DNA of 64,000 nucleotides. Origin: JAYPAN01 sp049597955. GTDB taxonomy: Bacteria > Pseudomonadota > Alphaproteobacteria > RS24. The position numbers were made by a program, and so were the translations under genes. The DNA is taken from NCBI GenBank assembly GCA_049597955.1, contig JBMYND010000002.1:124001-188000 (forward strand), written 5' to 3'. The notes under the pieces were generated by a model. The model saw nothing but the letters and a program-made list of their open reading frames with translations, searched no databases and was not told the origin of the DNA. Shown piece by piece: positions 1 through 7,173 of this stretch (its first letter is position 1; each line of letters starts with the position of its first letter).

Positions 1-1
1 T

Positions 2-1210
2 CAGGGCGAAATGCATGTTGAACGGCAATTGGCGGCGCTGGCCGGGCGCAATGTGCCGGCGGGCAGCGTGCCGTTTTTCTGCGGCGTGGGGGCCTATAAA
101 CATCATGTGCCGGCCACGGTTGACCATATTATCCAGCGTTCCGAGTTTTTAACCAGCTACACACCTTATCAGCCGGAAATCACGCAAGGCACATTGCAAT
201 ATTTGTTTGAGTTTCAAACGCAAGTGGCCGAGCTGACCGGCATGGATGTGGCCAATGCCTCAATGTATGACGGCTCCACCGCGGCCGGTGAGGCGGTGCT
301 GATGGCGCATCGGGTGACGCGCAAAAAGCGTGCTGTCTTGTCGGGTCGCTTGCACCCGCATTATGCGGCGGTGATTGAAAACCTGTCGGATATGGGCGGG
401 TTTGAGCTGGCACAGGCCGAGATAGCCCCGAACGGTGCAGAGGATTTGCTGGCACTGGTCGATGATGACACTTCGTGCATTGTCGTCCAGAACCCGGACT
501 TTTTCGGCAATATTGCTGATTTTTCCGCACTGGCCGATGCCGCTCATGCGCGCGGCTTATTGTTGATTGCTGTTGTGCCGGAAGTGGTCTCGCTGGGCCT
601 GTTGAAACGGCCCGGCGATATGGGCGCAGATATTGTGGTCGGCGAAGGCCAGAGCCTTGGCAATGGGCTGAATTTTGGCGGCCCCTATGTTGGCCTGTTT
701 GCCACGCGGCAAAAATATGTGCGGCAAATGCCCGGTCGGCTGTGCGGTGAGACGGTTGACGCGGATGGGCGGCGCGGCTTTGTGCTGACCCTGTCGACTC
801 GTGAACAGCATATTCGCCGCGACAAGGCGACGTCGAATATCTGCACCAATTCCGGCCTGTGTTCGCTGGCCTTTACCGCGCATCTGACTTTGCTCGGCGG
901 CAATGGCTTGCGGCGGCTGGCGGCGCTCAATCATTCCCGCGCTGTTGCGCTGGCCAAGAGTTTGGGTGTTGTGCCGGGTGTGGAGATTCTGACAGATGCG
1001 TTTTTCAATGAATTTGCCATGCGTGTGCCGGGGCAAGCTGATGGGCTGATTGACGCGCTGGCCGCGCGCGGCGTATTGGGCGGTGTGCCTGCGGCGCGCT
1101 TGCTGCCCCAAGCCGGTTTGGATGATGTGGTGATTGTCGCTGCGACCGAAACTTGCAGCGAAGCGGATATTGCCGCCTATCAGGCGGTTTTGATGGAGGT
1201 GTTGTCATGA
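2..1210 (+). CDS. gcvPA: Glycine dehydrogenase (decarboxylating) subunit 1, 5' partial
   Basis: N-terminal half of the P-protein of the glycine cleavage system. Together with GcvPB it decarboxylates glycine with PLP and passes the aminomethyl group to lipoyl-GcvH in the cytosol. The reading frame is open through the left edge of the window. The family is usually about 445-450 residues, so roughly 45 N-terminal residues lie outside; the ATG at 11 is internal, because family members continue upstream of the VERQL-type segment. Family blocks seen are GAYKHHVPATVDHI, SYTPYQPEITQGTLQ and NASMYDGSTA. The stop overlaps the gcvPB start in an ATGA, so the two are translationally coupled. Confidence 0.95.
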   Translation, partial: QGEMHVERQLAALAGRNVPAGSVPFFCGVGAYKHHVPATVDHIIQRSEFLTSYTPYQPEITQGTLQYLFEFQTQVAELTGMDVANASMYDGSTAAGEAVLMAHRVTRKKRAVLSGRLHPHYAAVIENLSDMGGFELAQAEIAPNGAEDLLALVDDDTSCIVVQNPDFFGNIADFSALADAAHARGLLLIAVVPEVVSLGLLKRPGDMGADIVVGEGQSLGNGLNFGGPYVGLFATRQKYVRQMPGRLCGETVDADGRRGFVLTLSTREQHIRRDKATSNICTNSGLCSLAFTAHLTLLGGNGLRRLAALNHSRAVALAKSLGVVPGVEILTDAFFNEFAMRVPGQADGLIDALAARGVLGGVPAARLLPQAGLDDVVIVAATETCSEADIAAYQAVLMEVLS

Positions 1211-2727
1211 GTGAGAAACACACATTTAGCGGCCATCGCGGCTTGTCATTGGAAGAAAAGCTGATTTTTGAAATCGGCGCTTATGACAAATGCGGGGTTG
1301 ATTTGGAAGATGCACCGCAAACCGCCATGCAATTGGGTGATTGTGCGGCGCAGCATGAAATTGACTTGCCGGCGCTGACCGAGCCGGAGGCCATGCGCCA
1401 TTATGTGCGCCTCAGCCAGAAAAATCATTCGATTGATGCCGGGCTTTATCCGCTCGGCTCATGCACGATGAAGCATAATCCGCGGCTTAATGAAAAAATG
1501 GCGCGCTTGCCGGGCTTTAGTGACATTCACCCCATGCAGCCGCAAAAAACCGTGCAAGGTGCGTTGCAATTAATGGATATGCTGGCCGATTGGCTGATGA
1601 CGCTGACCGGCACGCCGGCTGTTGCCCTGTCGCCGAAAGCCGGCGCACATGGTGAATTATGCGGCATGATGGCGATACGCGCAGCGATTGAAGCCAAGGG
1701 TGAATTGGCGACACGCAAGCGCGTGCTGGTGCCGGAATCGGCGCATGGCACAAATCCGGCGACGGCGGCATTGCTCGGCTTTCAGGTTGATGCGATTGCC
1801 GCACAGGCTGATGGGCGGGTGGATTTGCAAGCCTTCAAAGCCAAGCTGGGTGATGATGTGGCGGCGATTATGCTGACCAATCCCAATACTTGCGGATTGT
1901 TTGAGCGCGATATTATCGCGATTGCCGATGCGGTGCATGAGGTGGGCGGCTATTTTTACTGCGACGGTGCCAATTTCAACGCCATTGTCGGGCGCGTGCG
2001 GCCCGGCGATTTGGGCATTGATGCCATGCATATCAATCTGCACAAAACCTTTTCTACCCCGCATGGCGGTGGTGGCCCTGGCGCTGGCCCGACGGTTTTG
2101 TCGGAACGTCTGGCGCCTTTTGCGCCGCTGCCCTTTATTCGCAAAACGGCAGACGGGGTGCAGCTTGTCGAGCATGACGGTCATACAGATGCCCAGCCCT
2201 TTGGCCGCATGGTGGCGTTTCACGGGCAGATGGGCATGTTTGTGCGCGCCATGGCCTATATGCTCAGCCATGGCAGTGACGGCTTGCGGCAAGTGGCGGA
2301 AGATGCGGTGCTGAATGCCAATTATGTGCTGGCACGGCTGAAAGATGTGATGAGCGCGCCCTATGGCGGGCCTTGCATGCATGAGGCGCTGTTTGATGAC
2401 AGTTTCCTGAAAAATACCGGCATTGATACGCTGGATTTCGCGAAGGCAATGATTGATGAGGGCTATCATCCAATGACCATGTATTTCCCGCTGGTTGTGC
2501 ATGGCGCAATGCTGATTGAGCCGACCGAAACCGAAAGCAAGGCGACGCTGGATTTATTTATCGACACAATGCGCGATTTGGTGCGCAGCGCGCTTGCCGG
2601 CGATATGGCGCGGTTCAAAAATGCACCTGAACTCGCACCGCGTCGGCGGCTGGATGAAACGCAAGCCGCCCGCCAGCCCGTATTGCGCTGGCAAGCGCCG
2701 GAAATTGAGGCGAAAGCGGCTGAATAA
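1207..2727 (+). CDS. gcvPB: Glycine dehydrogenase (decarboxylating) subunit 2
   Basis: C-terminal half of the split P-protein, about 506 residues; it carries the PLP-binding lysine in NLHKTFSTPHGGGGPG (Lys280 from the chosen start). It works with GcvPA, GcvT and GcvH to split glycine into CO2, ammonia and methylene-THF. An upstream start at 1153 is possible in frame, but the ATG at 1207 gives the usual N-terminus (MSEKHTF) and an ATGA overlap with gcvPA. The stop overlaps rnhB by one base (TAATG). Confidence 0.96.
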   Translation: MSEKHTFSGHRGLSLEEKLIFEIGAYDKCGVDLEDAPQTAMQLGDCAAQHEIDLPALTEPEAMRHYVRLSQKNHSIDAGLYPLGSCTMKHNPRLNEKMARLPGFSDIHPMQPQKTVQGALQLMDMLADWLMTLTGTPAVALSPKAGAHGELCGMMAIRAAIEAKGELATRKRVLVPESAHGTNPATAALLGFQVDAIAAQADGRVDLQAFKAKLGDDVAAIMLTNPNTCGLFERDIIAIADAVHEVGGYFYCDGANFNAIVGRVRPGDLGIDAMHINLHKTFSTPHGGGGPGAGPTVLSERLAPFAPLPFIRKTADGVQLVEHDGHTDAQPFGRMVAFHGQMGMFVRAMAYMLSHGSDGLRQVAEDAVLNANYVLARLKDVMSAPYGGPCMHEALFDDSFLKNTGIDTLDFAKAMIDEGYHPMTMYFPLVVHGAMLIEPTETESKATLDLFIDTMRDLVRSALAGDMARFKNAPELAPRRRLDETQAARQPVLRWQAPEIEAKAAE

Positions 2728-3353
2728 TGCCTGTCAGCCGACAGCATGAACAATCTGTCGGCTGGCCGGACAGGCCGGTTTTATGCATTGACGAAGCCGG
2801 GCGTGGCCCGTGGGCCGGGCCGGTAGTGGCGGCGTGCATTTGCCTGCCGCCGGATTTTGACATTGCCGGATTGGATGACAGCAAAAAACTGACCGAGAAA
2901 AAGCGCGAGGCTTTGTTCGCCCAATTGGTCGCGCTGCCGCATGCGACAGGGCAGGCCGATGTTGGCGAGATTGACACGCTCAATATATTAAACGCGACTT
3001 TTCTGGCCATGCGCCGCGCCGCCAATGCATTGGTCGCGCAAATGGGTTTGGCAAGCCCGCCGCATATTTTGGTCGATGGCAATCGCTTGCCCGATTGGCG
3101 GTATGAAGCCAGCGCGATTATTGGCGGTGATGGCGTGTCGGCCGGAATCGCTGCCGCCTCAGTGCTGGCCAAGGTGACGCGCGACCGGCTGATGCGCGAA
3201 TTGGATGCCGCCTATCCCGGCTATGGTTGGGCATCAAATAAAGGCTATGGTGCAAAGGCGCACCGGCAAGGTTTGGCGCAATTTGGCGTGACGCCGCATC
3301 ACCGCCGCAGCTTCAAACCGATTGCCGATATATTGCGGGCGCAAAATAGCTGA
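2727..3353 (+). CDS. rnhB: Ribonuclease HII
   Basis: Cytosolic endonuclease that nicks 5' of ribonucleotides in DNA-RNA hybrids; 208 residues, normal length. The acidic active site is visible as IDEAGRGPWAGP (Asp22, Glu23), then VDGNRLPDW near residue 115, and ASVLAKVTRDRLM followed by the typical GYGWASNKGYG and HRRSF blocks. Its start overlaps the gcvPB stop by one base. The rnhB-ccrM neighbourhood is common in Alphaproteobacteria. Confidence 0.96.
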   Translation: MPVSRQHEQSVGWPDRPVLCIDEAGRGPWAGPVVAACICLPPDFDIAGLDDSKKLTEKKREALFAQLVALPHATGQADVGEIDTLNILNATFLAMRRAANALVAQMGLASPPHILVDGNRLPDWRYEASAIIGGDGVSAGIAAASVLAKVTRDRLMRELDAAYPGYGWASNKGYGAKAHRQGLAQFGVTPHHRRSFKPIADILRAQNS

Positions 3354-3355
3354 CC

Positions 3356-3369
3356 CCCCATATATGGGG
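3356..3369. repeat. 14-bp perfect palindrome after rnhB
   Basis: CCCCATATATGGGG is a perfect palindrome directly behind the rnhB stop. It has no T-run, so it is more likely a protein-binding site than a terminator. It is the first element of the ccrM upstream region. Confidence 0.5.
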
Positions 3370-3371
3370 CG

Positions 3372-3426
3372 TGTGGACAGAGCTGTGGGCAAAGACGGGA
3401 AAACCCTGTGGGCGGATTGTGGGCTG
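3372..3426. promoter_or_regulatory. Four phased TGTGGRC repeats upstream of ccrM
   Basis: The 7-mer TGTGG(A/G)C begins at 3372, 3384, 3407 and 3418. The spacings of 12, 23 and 11 bp place the copies on about the same face of the helix. On the other strand the first two read CTGTCCACA and TTGCCCACA, each 7/9 to the DnaA box TTATCCACA. Binding by DnaA or another cell-cycle factor is inference. Confidence 0.5.
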
Positions 3427-3441
3427 TTTCTGGATAAGATT

Positions 3442-3507
3442 GAGTCATTTTGACTCAGTTTTGCATTTTGCGCCAAGCCGCCATTGACGCGGAATCCCGC
3501 GTGACTC
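3442..3507. promoter_or_regulatory. Cluster of four GANTC (CcrM) sites before ccrM
   Basis: GAGTC at 3442, GACTC at 3452, GAATC at 3492 and GACTC at 3503 all fall within 66 bp just before the preferred ccrM start. CcrM methylates GANTC, and in Caulobacter the ccrM promoter itself contains GANTC sites and is methylation-sensitive. Autoregulation here is inferred from that precedent. Confidence 0.65.
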
Positions 3508-3518
3508 AATGTGGCGAC

Positions 3519-4661
3519 ATGTCTGTATCAAAGTCCAAATCGCCGCGAAAACCTGCTCTAAAAGCCGTTCCCCGTGCCGCCCTGCCGCTCGACATGATTT
3601 TGCAGGGCGATTGTCTGGAACATTTGCGCGCCCTGCCCGATGCCAGCATTGACCTGGTGTTTGCCGACCCGCCCTATAATCTGCAATTAAAGGGCGAGCT
3701 GCACCGGCCCGACCAGTCAAAAGTCGATGCGGTGGATGATGATTGGGACAAGTTTGACAGTTTCGCCGCTTATGATGCTTTCACCCGCGCCTGGCTGGCC
3801 GAGGCGCAGCGCGTCTTGAAGCCGACCGGCACGCTGTGGGTGATTGGCAGCTATCACAATATCTTCCGCGTCGGCACGGCGCTGCAAGATATTGGCTTTT
3901 GGATTTTGAACGATATTATCTGGCGCAAAACCAATCCGATGCCGAATTTTCGCGGCACGCGCTTTGCCAATGCCCATGAAACGCTGATTTGGGCGGCGCG
4001 CGATGAAAATGCCACCGGCTATACATTCAATTATCAGGCGATGAAGGCGCTGAATGAAGATGTGCAAATGCGCTCTGATTGGAGCCTGCCTTTATGCAAT
4101 GGCCATGAGCGCATTAAGGGCGCCGATGGGCGCAAGCTGCATCCGACGCAAAAGCCGGAAAGCCTGTTGCACCGCGTATTGCTGTCGGCCAGCAATCGCG
4201 GCGATGTGGTGCTTGACCCGTTTTTCGGCACTGGCACAACCGGCGCGGTAGCCAAGCAATTGGGCCGTCATTTTATCGGCATTGAGGCGGAAGCCGATTA
4301 TGCCGAGGCCGCCATGCAACGCATTGGCCGCGTTGAGCCTTTGGATGCTGACAGTCTCGACATTACGCAAAGCGCCAAAAGCCAGCCGCGTGTGCCATTT
4401 GGCACGCTGGTTGAGCGCGGGCTGGTCAAACCCGGCACGCAGCTTTTCGGCCCGGCGCGGCGCTATCAGGCGCGGGTGCGCGCCGATGGCAGTTTGAAAC
4501 TCGGCCGCGCCAAGGACGCACCGACCGGCTCGATTCATAAAATCGGTGCCGCCGCGCAAGGCGCGCAAGCCTGCAATGGCTGGACATTCTGGCATTATAA
4601 AGATGGCGACCGCCTCGTGCCGATTGACAATCTGCGCCAAAAACTCCGCAGCGAGGGGTAG
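3519..4661 (+). CDS. ccrM: Cell-cycle adenine DNA methyltransferase CcrM (GANTC)
   Basis: Beta-class N6-adenine methyltransferase of about 380 residues. The catalytic motif VFADPPYNLQL lies near the N-terminus, followed by SKVDAVDDDWDKF, WVIGSYHNIFRVG and NPMPNFRGTRFANAHETLIW, then the AdoMet motif DPFFGTGTTGAVAKQLGR. The last 80 or so residues match the RAMA DNA-recognition domain (GSIHKIGA, ACNGWTFWHY). The frame is open from a TTG at 3450; ATG 3519 is preferred because the extra residues are not family-like and would contain the GANTC cluster. An ATG at 3594 would give the shorter Caulobacter-like N-terminus. It methylates GANTC on newly replicated DNA. Confidence 0.95.
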   Translation: MSVSKSKSPRKPALKAVPRAALPLDMILQGDCLEHLRALPDASIDLVFADPPYNLQLKGELHRPDQSKVDAVDDDWDKFDSFAAYDAFTRAWLAEAQRVLKPTGTLWVIGSYHNIFRVGTALQDIGFWILNDIIWRKTNPMPNFRGTRFANAHETLIWAARDENATGYTFNYQAMKALNEDVQMRSDWSLPLCNGHERIKGADGRKLHPTQKPESLLHRVLLSASNRGDVVLDPFFGTGTTGAVAKQLGRHFIGIEAEADYAEAAMQRIGRVEPLDADSLDITQSAKSQPRVPFGTLVERGLVKPGTQLFGPARRYQARVRADGSLKLGRAKDAPTGSIHKIGAAAQGAQACNGWTFWHYKDGDRLVPIDNLRQKLRSEG

Positions 4662-4670
4662 TCCCCACAC

Positions 4671-5729
4671 TCACCCCAAAACCAAATCAACCACCTTTCG
4701 CATGACGCTGGGCAGGGCTTGGTCGGGGAAATGGCGCGGGCTGACCCATTGATAGCCGGTCGGTTTGCGGAAGCCGGGCGGCGCGGTTTGGGCGGTCACG
4801 CGCAAAGTCAGGCGGAAATGGGTAAACACATGCACCACTTCGCCGGGCAGGGCAGTCCAGCCTTGCGGCAGTTTGGTCGGCAGGGCGCTGTCATTGGCGG
4901 CGTCCCAACCGGTTGAGGGAAAGGCCAGCATACCGCCCAGCAAGCCCTTATCGGGGCGGCGCGCCATCAGCACCTCGCCCTTGGCGTTTTCCAGCCAGTA
5001 AACCAGCCCGTCGCGCTGCGGCTTGGGTTTTTTGGGGGCGCGGCGCGGCAGGCTTTCGGCGCGGCCGTCGCGGCGAGCCTGACAGGGCGCGGCCCAGGGG
5101 CAAATCAGGCAATTGGGGCGTTTGGGCGTGCATACTGTTGCGCCCAAATCCATCATGGCTTGCGCGAAATCGCCCGGCCTGTCCGGCGGCACCAGCTTTT
5201 CCGCCTTGGCTTTTACTTCCGCTTTCAAGCCGGGCAGTGGCGTGGTCAGCGCATAAAGGCGGGCCAGCACGCGCTCAATATTGCCGTCAACCGGCGCGGC
5301 GGGGCGGTTAAAGGCAATGGCGGCAATGGCGGCTGCCGTATAGGGGCCAATGCCGGGCAAAGCAAGCAGCGCGGCCTCGGTGTCGGGGAATTGCCCGCCA
5401 TGGGCGCGCACCACAAGCCGCGCGCATTTCAGCAAATTGCGGGCGCGGCTGTAATAGCCCAGCCCCGCCCAAGCCGCCATAACGCGTTCATCGGGCGCGG
5501 CGGCGAGGGCTTGCACGGTCGGAAAAGCGGCGAGGAATTTGGCAAAATAGGGTTTTACCGTGGCGACAGTGGTTTGCTGCAACATGATTTCCGACAACCA
5601 GACATGATACGGGTCGGGGGTGATGCCGGGCAGCGCGCGCCAGGGCAGCTCGCGGCGATGCGTATCATACCAGTGCAATAATGCCGAATTCAGGGGGCTG
5701 GCGGGAATATCTGTCTGTGTGGCTGACAT
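4671..5729 (-). CDS. mutY: A/G-specific adenine DNA glycosylase
   Basis: Removes adenine mispaired with 8-oxoguanine in base-excision repair. It has 352 residues. The helix-hairpin-helix LPGIGPYTAAAIAAIAF precedes the catalytic-Asp block PVDGNIERVLARL; a C-x6-C-x2-C-x5-C cluster (CTPKRPNC, then C and C) binds 4Fe-4S; and a C-terminal Nudix-like 8-oxoG recognition domain follows (GLLGGMLAFPSTGW). It is convergent with ccrM (9-bp gap) and divergent from dciA (48-bp gap). Confidence 0.96.
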   Translation of the reverse strand: MSATQTDIPASPLNSALLHWYDTHRRELPWRALPGITPDPYHVWLSEIMLQQTTVATVKPYFAKFLAAFPTVQALAAAPDERVMAAWAGLGYYSRARNLLKCARLVVRAHGGQFPDTEAALLALPGIGPYTAAAIAAIAFNRPAAPVDGNIERVLARLYALTTPLPGLKAEVKAKAEKLVPPDRPGDFAQAMMDLGATVCTPKRPNCLICPWAAPCQARRDGRAESLPRRAPKKPKPQRDGLVYWLENAKGEVLMARRPDKGLLGGMLAFPSTGWDAANDSALPTKLPQGWTALPGEVVHVFTHFRLTLRVTAQTAPPGFRKPTGYQWVSPRHFPDQALPSVMRKVVDLVLG

Positions 5730-5777
5730 TATGCTAGTCTAACCCATCAGCAAGGGCGAACAAAGGGTCTCGCAAAT

Positions 5778-6317
5778 ATGTCAGCAAAGGATAATCGGCC
5801 AAGGGCGCGACCACCGGCTTGGCGGCATGATATTCCGCCGACGCAACCGGCACAGGGCTTTCGCGGGCGGCGGCTCGGCACGCTGATGCAGCGCGTGGTC
5901 GGGCCGGTTTTGCGCCGCCGTGGCTTTCGCGCGATAAATATTGTTGAACATTGGCCAGCTATTGTCGGGCCGCAATTGGCCGGACTGTCCTGTCCGGAGC
6001 GCATTATCCGGCGCGGCACGGGCGGCGCGGTATTGCAATTGCGGGTCGAAGGGGCAATGGCGCTGGAAGTGCAGCATTTGGCGCCGTTAATTGTGGAGCG
6101 GCTGAACCGGCATTTCGGCGCGGGCAGTATTGACCGGCTGAAAATCATTCAAGGGCCGGTGCCAATGGCAAAGCCGCCAATCGGTGCGCGCCCGCCCAAT
6201 CCGGCAGAAATGGCCGCCGCCCATGACAATTTGGGCGATTTTCCTGAAGGGCCGTTGAAACAGGCTTTGGCGCGGCTTGGCGCGCAAATGGCGCGCAATG
6301 AGCCATCAGGCCGCTGA
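5778..6317 (+). CDS. dciA: DciA-like DUF721 protein
   Basis: 179-residue member of the DUF721/DciA family. DciA interacts with and helps load the replicative helicase DnaB in bacteria lacking DnaC. The conserved core is WPAIVGPQLAGLSCPERI followed by a beta-rich segment (AVLQLRVEGAMALEVQH) and IVERLNRHFG. The N-terminus is basic and Pro/Arg-rich, probably disordered. Its position between mutY and a DsbA-like gene with smc is common in Alphaproteobacteria. The helicase-loading role is taken from the family. Confidence 0.8.
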   Translation: MSAKDNRPRARPPAWRHDIPPTQPAQGFRGRRLGTLMQRVVGPVLRRRGFRAINIVEHWPAIVGPQLAGLSCPERIIRRGTGGAVLQLRVEGAMALEVQHLAPLIVERLNRHFGAGSIDRLKIIQGPVPMAKPPIGARPPNPAEMAAAHDNLGDFPEGPLKQALARLGAQMARNEPSGR

Positions 6318-6357
6318 GTTTTCCACAGGCGCGGGCGCGCAAGCGGTTTTGTCTGAG

Positions 6358-6412
6358 GAATCGCGCCAGATTTGTCGGGCGCACGGGCTATAATAGAAAC
6401 AGAATACGATTC
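6358..6412 (+). promoter_or_regulatory. Promoter of dsbA-smc with flanking GANTC sites
   Basis: A perfect TATAAT lies at 6389-6394, about 30 bp before the start codon; I see no good TTGACA at the standard distance. GAATC (6358-6362) and GATTC (6408-6412) flank it. In Caulobacter the activator GcrA acts at methylated GANTC sites near sigma70 promoters, so CcrM-dependent timing is possible but inferred. Confidence 0.55.
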
Positions 6413-6423
6413 GGGAGTTATCG

Positions 6424-7173
6424 ATGGACAGGCTTGCATCGGGGCAATGGCGTTATCTTGCCGGTTTTCTGGTTATTGTGCTGGTCGCATTGGCCGTGGT
6501 TTTTGCGGCGCGTGACAATGCAGGCGACAGCGGGCAATTGGCAGGCGCCGATGGCGGCGCTGCTGAAACCGGCGGCAATAGTGTTGAGGCGGCGGCTGAT
6601 AAGGGAGATGGCACGGCATTGGGCATGCCAAACCCGCTCGGCGAGATTGCTTTGGGGCGCGATGACGCACCGGTCACGATTGTTGAATATTCCTCTTTGA
6701 CCTGCCCGCATTGTGCGGCGTTTCACATTGAAACCCTGCCAAAACTGAAAAAAGCCTATATTGAAACCGGTGCGGTGCAAATCAAATTCCGCCCCTTTCC
6801 GTTTGACCCATTTGCCACAGCCGGGGCGATGCTGGCGCAATGCGTGACGCCAAAACAGCGGGTTAATTTTCTGGATATTTTGTTCACCCGCCAAGCGCAA
6901 TGGATAAACAGTCAAAACCCGATGCAGGATTTGCAGGCACTCGCCTTGCAAGCCGGTCTGTCGGAGGGTGATTTCGTGGTCTGCTTGAAAGATGAAAAAA
7001 TGCTCAATGGCATTCGTGCCATGCAAAAAGCCGCAGCCGAGCAATTGGGCGTGCGCTCAACGCCGACCTTTTTTATCAATGGCGAAAAGCTTGAGGGCAA
7101 TCAGCCTTTGGACAGTTTTGAGAAAATCATAAAGCCGCTTTTGCCGGCCGCGTTTCAGGAGACCGGTAAATGA
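6424..7173 (+). CDS. Membrane-anchored DsbA-family thiol:disulfide oxidoreductase
   Basis: 249 residues. An N-terminal membrane segment (about residues 10-29) is followed by an Ala/Gly-rich linker and a DsbA/thioredoxin-fold domain. The active-site CPHC is at Cys94-Cys97 and the cis-proline loop is STPTFFINGE. It probably acts in the periplasm on protein disulfides (DsbA-like, or DsbG/DsbD-linked in the related alphaproteobacterial family). A GGGAGTT ribosome-binding site precedes the ATG. The stop overlaps smc in an ATGA, so it is cotranscribed with smc. Confidence 0.88.
   Translation: MDRLASGQWRYLAGFLVIVLVALAVVFAARDNAGDSGQLAGADGGAAETGGNSVEAAADKGDGTALGMPNPLGEIALGRDDAPVTIVEYSSLTCPHCAAFHIETLPKLKKAYIETGAVQIKFRPFPFDPFATAGAMLAQCVTPKQRVNFLDILFTRQAQWINSQNPMQDLQALALQAGLSEGDFVVCLKDEKMLNGIRAMQKAAAEQLGVRSTPTFFINGEKLEGNQPLDSFEKIIKPLLPAAFQETGK

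Noticed and set aside
3356..3430. Replication origin near the DnaA-box-like repeats
   Set aside because: Boxes are degenerate, there is no long AT-rich region, and dnaA, hemE or parAB are not nearby.
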